Source: Brugia malayi
Taxonomy: Eukaryota > Nematoda > Chromadorea > Rhabditida > Onchocercidae
Direction of reading: 5' to 3'
Length of the DNA stretch: 64,000 bases
Assembly: GCF_000002995.4 (NCBI RefSeq)
Contig: NW_025062479.1
Location: forward strand, 4,025,221 to 4,089,220
Numbering within the stretch: position 1 is the first letter of the stretch; each line of letters opens with the position of its first letter. The notes under the pieces are model-generated. The model did no database searches and was not told where the DNA came from. It saw only the letters and a program-made list of their open reading frames with translations. Made by a program: the position numbers and the translations under genes. Positions 24,533-36,600 of this stretch are shown here, one piece after another.

Positions 24533-27500
24533 ATGACAACTTCGGTGTTAGACGATGAAAATATTCATGTCAAAGAGCTCAACAGAGTGAGTTTTTTGTT
24601 CGTTGTATTTTTTCGTTAATATATTGACTTTGTAAAGAGCTTTAAGGATTCATTATACAAACGATTTATTTGAAAAAGAAAAATTTAGTTTTTTTGAAGC
24701 TGTTTCTAAGTTGCGTAAAAAATGGCGACACACACTTGGACGCTACTGGCTTACAGGATTTATGCATTAAACTCAACCTTTGTTCTTTTACTGATGTCAT
24801 ACTTGAACGAATACTCGGTGGTTGTACAGTTGTCGACTTTACGGTATATAATATTGTTCGAAGTTTTTTTTGGTGTAAATATAAATCTTTCATTTCTTTG
24901 GCGAACCTTTTCTGATAACCCAAACTCCTAGATTTGATGATGGAAAACTGAGAACTGGTTTGTGGAAAAAGAAAAACAGGTGGCTTTAAAAAAATTCATT
25001 TGAAGATGTTCAAAGAACGGTTTATGCAGTTGCTGCCAGATATTATCAGCGTTTCCACGGTAGCAGAAAATCTTGAAAGTAATGCAGAAAAAAATTTGTT
25101 GGAACTTGGAATTGAACCCTGTGGTTTTTTAACTCGCTACGACATTCGTATTTTGTGCGGGCATACGCCAGAACTAAATAGGTAAACTTTAGATATGCAG
25201 CAAAAAAAATCCCTTTTGCAGTGTAACATGTGAAGTTAAGTATTTTCCCGTAAAATGACTCCTTCCTTATACTATACTTTAGATCTTGAAAATGTTTTTT
25301 GGAAAACAGCCTTTCAGTCTTGGGATAATGGAGATCGATAAGCTTTTTGACCATGCGGATACTAGCCATATAGGACGCATCACATTAGCACAATTTCTTG
25401 CTGAATATCAAATGCAGAAGTGGTTAAGCGAAGAAGTGAATTTTATTACTGAAACTTTCATACCTTCAGTGAATTTGTTCGAGGCATTGGATCTTTCCAA
25501 CACTGGGTAATCATGTAGTTTCTGTATCAAATTTTTAATCTATTGTTTGTTAAACACTAACCTTCCTTTGAAATCGAAATCTTCCTACAACACAAACAAC
25601 GACAGAGAATGCATCTTAATTTTTAGAAGCATTCGATGCCAGGAATTGTTGGAACATTGGCGAGCGTGCGGTATTAGCATGGAACAGGGTTTATATGTTT
25701 TGAAGGTAAAATGAGTGGGATATTGTTAAATGTTAGTTGAATTTTTAAATGGAAATATAAGAACTTCATTTTGTAAGTTACGATGTTTTTATTCTATTAA
25801 GGTTTCCGGACAACCACTTGAAGGGACGATCAATGCTATCTCACTTAGTGGTAGTCTGGAGCGACAGTTAGGTACTTTAGTAGCTGCATCGACTGCCTCC
25901 CCAGTAATTCGAGTTGCTCTGCTTTCACTTCATGCTTTTATCGATCACCTAAGGTATGTTTATATTATGCTGTTATTCTGGTTTTCGCGATTTAATATTT
26001 TTGTTCTTACCATCAATTTCAGTCATTCTTTTTTCAAAGTGGATTCTAAAGAGTACTGAAAATGGAACTTCTGGATGAAAGTTAGAGAACTTACGTTTCA
26101 GGTGTTCGCTAAAGGAGGCTGAATTGCGTGCAGAACATTTTTACAAACAATTCCAGCAGGCGAATCAGAGACATGTTCTTTTGATCGAAGAATTAGAGCA
26201 AAATCAACTCTCCATTGAGCAGACATATGAGCAACGGTGTAGGTTGGTTTTACTAAAGAATTTAGTACCTGAAGTCATTTTCTGTGTTCTATATGTGCAG
26301 TCTTATTTATAGCGTTTTTTTTTTGTTAAAATGCTGATAATTACCAATTTTTTAAAAAATTACTTTTTATTATAGGAGTTTTGATGAAGGCTATCGGAAA
26401 AAAATAAGTCAAATCGAGGAGCAGTTCTCTCAAGAAAAAAAAGACTTGCTAGCTGAATTGGAAAAGGTTATTTTGAATGTTTCATAGGTGATTAAGAAAA
26501 AAAAAAATGGTCTAGAATTGTTTTTAGGCAGAAGAAAAACTTGCTGAATTTCGAAAAAATGAGTCATCGTATCGTACTCGTTTGCAATTGCTTGAACGGC
26601 AGTACGCACGAATTACAGAAGAAGCAAAGGAATTATCTGAAACGGTGCAGCAATCAGAGCAAATGAACCGACATCTACGCAGCGAGCTGAATAAGGCATT
26701 ACAACCGCGGCTAATGGAAGAAACGCAGCCAACGATGATGCTGAGACGTCGTGTTGAATTACTTATTACTCACAACAAGGTTTTTGATGGAACTGTAGAA
26801 ATGAGTTTAAATATTTATGTAAATAATAAGCACATAAATTCTTCTTCAGAGCATAGAACACATCACTTCTGAAAAAAAACATAAAACGAATGGACTGGAT
26901 TTTATTTTGAGGACTTTGTACTCCTTTGTAGGGTAAAATATCAGTCTTCTGTTACTATTGCAAAACCTGATTGGATTCATTCTTTAGTTTATAAAATAGC
27001 GAAAGGGACTATGAAAATTTTTTAGTGCATCATGATATGAATTACTTGTTTATTACATCATGATGTAAATTGTCATGAATGAATTGGTTGTTTCAGAATT
27101 AGCTATTACAGTAATTCTGCAAAATTTTTCAGAGGTTACGGGAAAAAATACAAGAATTAACAATTAATCGGAAAAAACGCAATAGTCGTTTCAACACGGT
27201 TGAGCCACTTTATTTTCACTGGACCAGTACGTTTAGATTGGAAATGTTGGCTTTAAAAAGGCGTAAGGAAGATAGACCAATTGATACACTATCAGGTAAC
27301 TATCATTTTTTGATCTTATAATAAACCGTTGATCAGGTATATTCTGGTGATCGCTAAAATGTTTTTACAATAAAATATTATACTCTACGAAATTATTCAG
27401 AGATGGAAAGTGAACCGGAGTCTATTTTTATGAGATTCAGAAGGCGTCGTATGTTGAAAGTCAAGGAACGAAAACGTCGGCATGACCGAATTGCTAGGAC

Positions 27501-30087
27501 TATGGACAATTCGTCATCAAGTATATGCATCATATTCAAAAATCATGTTTATTCATTTCGTAACTTATGTTTTTTAAAATGATAATGTAAATGATTCGAA
27601 CATCATTTACTACCAAGTTATTGGTAATGCTTTAGATGAGTGGGTAGTGAATGCAAGGAATGATAAAGAAAAGATATCAGATGTTACACTGAATAAAAAG
27701 CTCAAACAAACTTTGCTGGACGGTCCACACGACAGTGTGGAGAGAATCAAAGAGCAGCATCGAAAAGAGATTGTGGCTTTAAAACACTCTGCTAATAAGA
27801 CTCTTGCAGATGCTTTAATTGATCAGCAACAACGAATTACACAAAGGCAACTTTTTTATGATTGAGGATTATTAAATTTATTGTCTTAAATTCAGCAAGC
27901 TCTTCAGAAGATGTTGCTTCTCCAAGTTCTTTATAAGACGTGCATAATTTACTCTTTTTCGATGCCACAAAGTTATGTTTATAAACCTGCACAAAATTTG
28001 AGCTCAAATATTATTTCACAAAATGAAGAATTTTTGGAAAACTTCTTTGACTTCATTAATAACACAGTGTTGTAGTTTCGAGAAGGAACGGCGCCAATTT
28101 CAAATACAGTTAGTTATCGAAAGAAACACTTTAGAGCGAAAATTCGCAGAGGAAAAAATGAAAATGATCGGTCGATTGCAGGCAACTTTCTATGTTCTCA
28201 TTAAATTTTTTAAGTTCCAGTTTCGACATATAGAATCGAGCACAATAATTCATTTCAAGAAACTCGTGTTAAAAAAAAATTCTTACATAAAAAATTTATA
28301 GGAAGAATTTGGATGCGAATTAAATTGCCTAAAAACAGTCATGTCTCCTTCTACATATGACAATTCACAATTATTTGCTCGTAAACTTGGGGTAAAGACT
28401 TTATTTTAGGGATTTAAGATCTTATTTTACAATTTTAAAATTTTTAAAACTTGAAATCAGACACGTAATTAAATAAACAAATTTTTTTTTTCACATTTCT
28501 TGTTAACTCTTCTGCGGAAGAGAGAAAAGTATTAGTTGTTAAGAATAATAAGCAGCAAATAGCTATTGACGACTATCGAACATTAAGTGTTAATTGATGT
28601 GTTATTTATCAGTATAATGGCGAAAGTATTACTGTTGAAAATATGAAAAGCATTCAGACGTATGGCTCAGTTCAATCTCAATCTCTATTCAGCATTAAAC
28701 GGCCACAGTGCAGTACTTTGGTGGAAGAGTTCCGGTAAAACTTAGCTTTAGAAAGAAAACTAGGAAGGATAAAAAATCATAAAAATGACAGTTTTCCATC
28801 ATTAACTTTTGCATTTTATATGTAACAGTATACATTGGTTTTCGATTAATAAAAAAGTAGTACTAATGTTTTTTGAAACAGTCTACCACTGTTCGATTTT
28901 TATCCAAAAACTTCTATAAAAATTTAGTAATTTTGTGACTAATAAATTCCGGTCCCTAACATCTAGTTTAATTTTACTTTTCAGGAAAAGTGGTGATTCA
29001 TATAATATGTTTAATCAGAGTAATAATATTGATATGTTGAATATAGAGAAGACATTGCCACCGCCAACGCCATTTTGTAAAGTAAAATTGTTATAGCTTT
29101 ATTTCTGACCCAGAAAACCTTAATATAGTTTTCTTCTTTGTCAGTGCTTCACTAACTGCATATTTCTCTGCATATTTATGTGGAGTGATCATTTCTGAAT
29201 TACAATTTTTATTTCTGACAAAAAGTGTACAGTAATCACTTCTACAATTTTTCTGATTCCATTTAGTGTGTTTAGATGGTGCACGGCAAATGCTCCCATT
29301 ATGAAATGATAAGAACAAAGCTAAGGCAGATTCATGCAGCCGTAGCAGGTGAGAATAATATCGTTGAAAGTGGTTTTGAGGATGTTATCTCTAGTGCTGA
29401 TAGCATAACCGAAGTGAGTATTTTATTCCATTTTCCAGTATATTTTGCTCTTATTCTGGTCTGTTTCAAGTGAATTGTTGTTTTATGGAATTAATAATTG
29501 CCAGATTGCATTACTGTTTGGGTTTGTATAAAAATTATAACGAAGGTATTCTTTCCAATAAAGATGTAAAGAGATAGTGCCGGGGACTAAGTTTTAAAGT
29601 TATTTCTTATACTGTTAGTTTTGAAATCAAAATAGAGGAAATAAAGACGAAGAGAAATTTTGGAAAACTGAAGCTCATTTATAGCATTAAGAATGTTGAT
29701 ATTCTGCAGGAACATGCGCATTTGAAGAACGAAATCAAAAAACTGAGCGGGCGACTTTGTTCGGCTCGTGAAAAAATCATAGAATTGCGTGCTTACTTTG
29801 CAAAATGCTCCGCTAGTTGTGTGGAGAGCTTTGAAAATTGGCAAATTGGACAACCAGCGGGTGACTGCTTGACTGCTAGAAGCACATGGATACGTCGAAG
29901 AACAATAGCTCCTGATAGCATTTCGAAAATGGAACAACTTAAAGCGGAAAATGTTTTGCTTAGTGCACGATTAATAGAATCAACAGAATTGGTGAAAATG
30001 TTGATTCGGGAATATAGTGATCAGTTAAATAGAACGTCACGTTTAGGGAGATTTATCCGTTCTATATACTCTATTAACGATGAATAA
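24533..30087 (+). CDS. Ninein-like EF-hand and coiled-coil centrosomal protein
   Basis: Ninein and ninein-like proteins anchor microtubule minus ends at centrosomes and other organising centres. First exons, all in phase: 24533-24586, 24700-24843, 25006-25181, 25318-25506, 25627-25705, 25802-25953, 26102-26242, 26376-26466, 26528-26779, 27133-27295. Later coding segments lie near 27401-27523, 27634-27850, 28078-28185 and 29276-29415, with a last exon at 29710-30087. The order matches ninein: an N-terminal degenerate EF-hand (LFLSCVKNGDTHLDATGLQD, then VVDFTMFKERFMQLL), a second pair (IDKLFDHADTSHIGRITLAQ and RCQELLEHWRACGISMEQG), then a helical region (LHAFIDHLRCSLKEAELRAE) leading into long coiled coil. 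SVERIKEQHRKEIVALKHS resembles the ninein segment with an EQHHR-type core. The protein appears shorter than vertebrate ninein. Two early introns seem to end in TTTGAAG rather than TTTCAG. Exons between 27.9 and 29.7 kb are the least certain. Confidence 0.75.
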
Positions 30088-30635
30088 TTATGGCTTTGCA
30101 CATTCCTTGATGCTAATCTTGCATTTCTTAATTTTATTTTGTGCTTGTTCCGGAAATAAAATGTATAAATTTTTTCCTTTTTTAAGCAAATATTATCTAA
30201 ATCAGGAAACTATTGCTAGAACTTTGGGTCATCTTCCCATCTTTTCTCTGATATTTTGACAAAATCTCATCTGTGAAAAGTTAGAATTTATAAGAAAAAA
30301 GTGGGAAAAGAGTGTTGTTTCTTTGTTACTGGAAGTATTACTTATGGTTCCCAAACTAAGTGGTATGGAACTAACATACAATAAATATGGAAATGGTGTT
30401 TATTTCAGATGAACTGCTTTAATGTATCTAAACATAATTCTAAGATGAAACGACACATGTATAGGGTTCATAGCGAGGGTGTTGTTTTCAATGGATGTGT
30501 AAAGAGGTAATGTCGAGGCACTGGTTTTCTTATGCTGACGTTTTTTTTTTTTTTTTTTTGTAAAATATTCCACTAAACTATATAATTTTTTCTTTTTAGG
30601 AATTTTTTATGGTTATTTAAATAAAAATTTGTGAG
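30088..30635. other. Short gap between ninein-like and huntingtin genes
   Basis: About 550 bp between stop and start codons on the same strand. An AATAAA-type signal lies near 30157, and a poly(T) tract followed by TTTTTAG ends at 30600, 35 bases before the huntingtin ATG. That acceptor could be cis- or trans-spliced. Confidence 0.55.
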
Positions 30636-33600
30636 ATGGATCGTCTTTCGAAAGCCCTTAATGTTTTGCAAACAGCTAGAAAGTCAGATTGGATGACTGC
30701 GCCCAGGTTAGTTCTTACTGCAAATACTTTACTGATTATGCAGAAGGTCTGTATTTCATGACTGGTACCGTATAACAACATTCAGAAAATGTATTCGCGA
30801 AGTTTCATTTCTGTATAGACATTCAATCACAAATTATCAAGGATTCCTTTTGCAATATAGGATATATGAAATTTTTACGAAAAAGTATGCTAATAATTTA
30901 GCTCTACCACTTTCTTCAGTTTTACACTTATTAAAAATTGGTTTGAATTTGTCAAAATAATATGCATTTTATGTCAAATTATTGAATTAGGTGTTTTAGG
31001 AGCTTAGTTTATGCGCATGTGTTGATAAGCTTAGGTAGTGTTCCCAGGTGAGCAGGAATGTCATTTTATGACTCGTTAATTCTTGATTTTGCAGCAAAAA
31101 ATCGGAAGTTTGCGAAAAAGAGTATGCAGCTTTCTCAGATATCAAAGATGTATTGATTCGATCGGAACTCTGGTTAGCTGTTTGCATATTCGATAAAAGT
31201 GTAAAACTAAATAGGTCTAAATATCTTAATTTACTACTGAACGGTATATATATCCTCTCATCAAAGTTTTCGTGGCATTCTTCATATCATTACCTTTGAA
31301 AACGGTTCAAGTCGTGCTGATATAGAATCATGTCGAAGTTATAGTTATGCCATTATTCCAGATGCTTTACCTTTTATAATCGAATGACCAAACAGCTTTA
31401 GTGATTGTGTCCTTTTTTTCACCCCTCTTTTATAGTAATTTGTTTTTCGTCTTCCAGGAAAGATCCGAAATATAACGACGAATTCAGTCGTGCAGTAGAA
31501 GTTTTGTTTGAATATATCAGTCATCGAAACAGTGATCTTCGTATGTTAAGTGAACAAACAATGGATTCAGTACTAAGGGTAAGTGTCAGTGTGAAATAAG
31601 TTGTTTCTGTTTGTTTCCGAATAGGCTAGCTATGACTGCGTTTGTAGCAACATAGAACTAGGAATCTTTCTCCATTAACCCAAATAAAGTGAATGTAGTG
31701 AATTTTGTGTAATTCGGAACATTATGTTGCGACAATTGGTATCATTTGCAGCATTTGGTCATTGATATGAATACTTCACGTGTGATTGTTTTATTAATAT
31801 CAGAAATTAAACGGAATGGAACTTCCCGATCACTCGTTTTTGCGCTTTCGCGATTGCTCGATGCTCTGAAATATGTAAAAGTGAATCGTTCACGGTTAGC
31901 TAAAGATTGTTAACTGGAATTCATTGCCGTTCCATTTCGTGTAAAAAGATGCATGGGGCACGTGTTGGGTCTTTGAGCCAGCAATTAAACGTAACATTCT
32001 TAAATGGAAAAACGGCTGATTCACATTTATGTTTTCAATTTTTTTCAGAGCTATAGGAGTGCATTTGGTTTCTGCTCTTCCGAAAATCTTGATTCGTTCA
32101 GAAGAAATTGTACAGCATGCTTTGGAAAGGTATCTTCCTCCGGTTTTTGTATTTCTTGGCCCGGATTTTGAGACACAACCAAATGATATTGTATCGGTAA
32201 GTGTGAAGGATTAAGTAATCTGATGTAAATATTTGTTTTTGTGAAATCTTCGAATGTTATTCTTCAAATAAAGTACTAGTTATATCAAATGAATGATTAT
32301 TTGATTTGGTTTTTATTTCTAGAAACTCTATGAAGCAGCGCTTTCGAATTTGGAACTACCTGGTGTGACGAATCGGGCAGCTACTGTCATTATAAGTCAA
32401 TTGGCTACTTACGTTGGAGTTATACGCAGAAAAGTTTTTCTACATTTTCTCAGTAAATATACCATTTTTGTTCATTTTCAGCTACACGATTTCTTTTTGT
32501 TTCGAAAATTGAAGTAAAAGCCTAGTTACTTTTCTTTTTAGAAGTGTTATCTAAAGCAAGTGAACAGCAAAATAGAAATCTGTTGGTTGGGACCCTGAAT
32601 TCACTTCGTTTACTGTGGTCTGTTTATTTATTGAGGAGCAGTGAATATGAACTGGATAGTCTACGAAGTGTAAGTGGAATAGTTGTTCATCTTAGTGAAT
32701 AGAAATGTTGGATCTGTATTAGAAAACTTAAATTTGGTTTGCTTTTTTATTTATTCTGGGTTCATGACACTGTGTTTGATTAGAACATTTTTATGGATGC
32801 TCTTTTTAGGTGATTCGTGGCTCATTACGCTGCCTCTTTTCACCTCAAAACGAAATTGTAGTTGCTTCATTGGAATTTCTCGAAAAAGTGGTTTCATCTC
32901 CACTCGCTGCTCTTGATGTAGAGTCGTTTTATCCACAGCGGTCAAACACTTTAAATTCTGATGTAGAAAAACAGAATATTGCTGTGCCGACAAGTTTACC
33001 TTCTTGTAAGTTTTTATAGTTTTATGTTTGAAATATTATGCTACTTGTACCCATATTCTTTAATCTTGCTTTTTTTGTTTTGCAGATGCTACCAGCTGTA
33101 TGAGCTCACTGAGAGCTAGTCCAATAAATTTCCCTTTTGGAAACTTACCTTCTGAAGTAGTGGATGTAGCTGATAGTAGTGTCCAGCCTTCATTTAATTT
33201 TTCTTTAAGGACTGGTTTTTCGAGCTTAAAGATGGTGAGTGACAAATTACTTATCCTTAAAAATTGAAGAATGCTGTGTTATAACAGAAATTGTGCCGTA
33301 TGATAGCTTCTGAAAATTGGAAATTTTTGAAAAGTTACTGATTCCTTTTTAAAAAATACTCGCTCGCGTAACTTTTTTAGCAGAACGAGTCAAATTCGGA
33401 AAGTGGCATGGACATTATTGATCCACTAAGGCATTTAGAGATATCTGGTGATCTAACCGAATGTTCGTCAGAAGAATCCTTTCCTGAATTTACATCAGTT
33501 TCATCTATTCCGATACCCGAATATTTACCTATAGACATATGTAACTTTTCGGTTTATCTTATTGTGTAAGATGGGCGTTCCTGAAAATTGTAAAAGAATC

Positions 33601-36600
33601 AATGTCTTAGAAAACTCTTGACTAGTAATAATATACCTAATGTTGTTTATTTGTGGTCTTAACTGATATTTCAAAAATAAAATGTTGCAGAAGTTAAAAA
33701 CCAATATGTTTTTTTTATAGCATTCGGTTCATTCCTCGCATATACAGCTGTACTTCTGGCAAAACGATTTTTGTTAAGTGGGCAATGCTTTAAATTGTTG
33801 GCTGATAGCGAAGTTCGTGTAAGCCACAAAATTTTGGCAATGTCTTGCTTGAGCAGTCTTGCTTTGTATTTGCCACAATTTGCAGATATAACTCTTCATC
33901 CGAAAGGTAATTATTTCCATTATCAAATTAAGGTTGCGAGAGCAGTCGGGATATTTGAAATTTGTTATTGACAGTGAGATTTAGGTGGTTTGGGCGCGCA
34001 AACATTGAGGGACCTCCAACTTTATCTGAATCATGAAGATGATCAATTAAAGGCCGCAGCAATCACTGTGTTTGTAAATGCTGAAAAGTGTCGGTTCCGA
34101 GCATTGGGTCAGCAGTTCCACGGTTAGCTTTCTAGCAACTTTGCATCCTTGCATCATTTGTTAGAAGTCAACAGTTCCGTCTTCCTTTATCTTAAAAAGA
34201 AACCTTTCGGGCAAATTAGGAACTTTCAATTGCAATGTTATAGAATTTAGTTGCTCTTTCACCTCATTTGTGTATGATGCGATTCGTGTTCGTCGTGCTC
34301 ACTGTAGTCGTGCATTGCTGATAGCTCTAAAGTCTGCGAAGGAATTGGTTTACCAAACTGGTATTGTATACGATGTTGCAAAATTTGCTTGTGAAAATTA
34401 TCAAGACAACTACTTTTTGCTTCGGGTGAATATTTTAAACTAATATTTCTGGAAGTTAAAAGGGGTTACTTTACATTTGTTGTAATAACATTCAAAAAAT
34501 AAAATACATATCACAAAAAGAATTTGTCAGATTTCTAGCTGGAATAACGGTGATATCGAGAAATATATGTTGGTCTGTTTTTCAGATAGCTGTAGTGGAA
34601 TATCTAGCAAGTATCGAATGGGCATTTGCGAGCTCGTCTTGTACACATCTTCCTGATGAAATTTTTGAGATATATATGCATTTGCTTGCTGATGACGACC
34701 AGCGAGTGAGGAATGCTGCGGCAAAGCATCTTTCGTTGTTCGTTTATTAACACTCGAATCAATAATTCGTGGCACAGTGAACGAATTTCTGAAAAATATA
34801 GCAGTTGTTGACAGTTAACATACTTAATATTTTTCTCCCAATGTTTACAAGTTAAAATTTAATTTGTTTTCCAGGCTAACTGAAAATGCGAACTACAATT
34901 CAACACCGAATAACATCGCACTAGAAGAACCTGCTGATTACTTCTGCTCCGATTTTCCAAAAAATTCTCTTGTATAATATACACAAATAAGATACAAAAT
35001 CTCTAATTATTTGCAATAAAATAGAACGTCTAGTGATTAATTTTTTTCTCATCTTTGTTTCTTTTCAGACTATTGGTATGAGTCCACACTATGATTTTCT
35101 GCAGCAGCCATTCAATTTTTTGATCGCGGGAAACCTTTCTTATATACTTAGAAAAATGTTCTATATTTTAACAACAAGTGCGAACGAAAAACAGCAGGTT
35201 ATTGTTTATTTAAAAACAGTATATCCATTTCTTTGCTCCGATTATATGTATTTTAGTATGTTCATCTGACTACTTCTAGTTCTAGTGTTTAGGTTCGTTT
35301 CTTTTTTTTTTTTTTTTCTGGTTAAGTTTTTAAGGCATATTTCACATAACATAACTCTTTATAATATGAAGATTTGTTCAAAGTAAATTAAGAACTATTT
35401 AGGCAGGCATTGCTGCTGGGCTGTTTCAACTGTTGTGTTGTTTCAAGTCAAGGCATTATGCCCAGGCCTGGGGATTGGAATCGAACGTTGACAGTTCGAG
35501 GACTGGTTTAATCACGGCTCTAATTTCAAAATGTGATTGTTGCTGTACAGATGTTCAAACTTTCATACATTTTTTAAATATTGTAACGCATATGACTGCA
35601 GGTAAATTGGTGCTGGTATTTTTCAGAAGTATTGTAATGGTCTTATGGAATTTTGCAATTTTTAGAATTTGGTCCCACTTCATTCATTGTTTTAAGAGTT
35701 ACTAAGAGCTCGAACAGTCCTTCTGGGAAGTGAATTTGAAGAGTATAGCATAAAGTATTTATAAAAATTACAATCTATGTTAAGGCTTATACACAGTAAA
35801 CATCATGAAGGCTGCTAATGGAAGTAGTGATGTAGTGCTGAAATTCCCTAAATATTCTATTTATGAACAACTTATTCTATTACAGTTGAGGTATGTCAGC
35901 TACTTTTTCCAAGCTAGAACTTTTCCCTATTTGGTAGAAATATCATGCAGAGTTTTATAACTTTGGAACTGATGCCAATAAATGGATTAATTATTGCTTA
36001 AAAAACTGAAAGTCTCATGCGTCATCCTGTAAGCAAGCGAAATGATTTTCTTTTTTTGTATAGTGTTCGACCATTTATATCAGCAGTCTTTTTAGTTTTT
36101 AGGGTTATTAATTTGTATTACTGTTTGATAACCGATCATCGGCAGCAAAGTGCGTGTTCTTTTTCACGGTTTTCACCACTTTCGCCCGTTCGTAAGGCAC
36201 TTCCTGTTAATACCAACAGTGCAGCATCATGGGAGCAACGAATTACCGCGATTTCAACATTTGCTGGTATTGACATCAAAATGTCTAGAAATACAAGTTT
36301 CCTGCAGTCTTCTAGTCTCATTCATTTCGCTGATTCATTAAAGGGTGGTTATTTCAATTACATGGTGAGAAGCTTTTCCATCCTTTTTTTTTTTTTTCTT
36401 CATCTTTATTGTCCATTTAATTTTTTTTTACATGTTTATACTATTACCATTAATACGTTTATATTTCAGAATACCTTGGCATTTGATGCATCTGAACGTT
36501 TCACAGCTCTTTTGATTTCAGCATTAAACTGTTTAGCTTGTACATTGGAGGTGATGCGTCTGCCACAGGTTGCGGACATTCTTGAAGAGGTTGTCACGAA

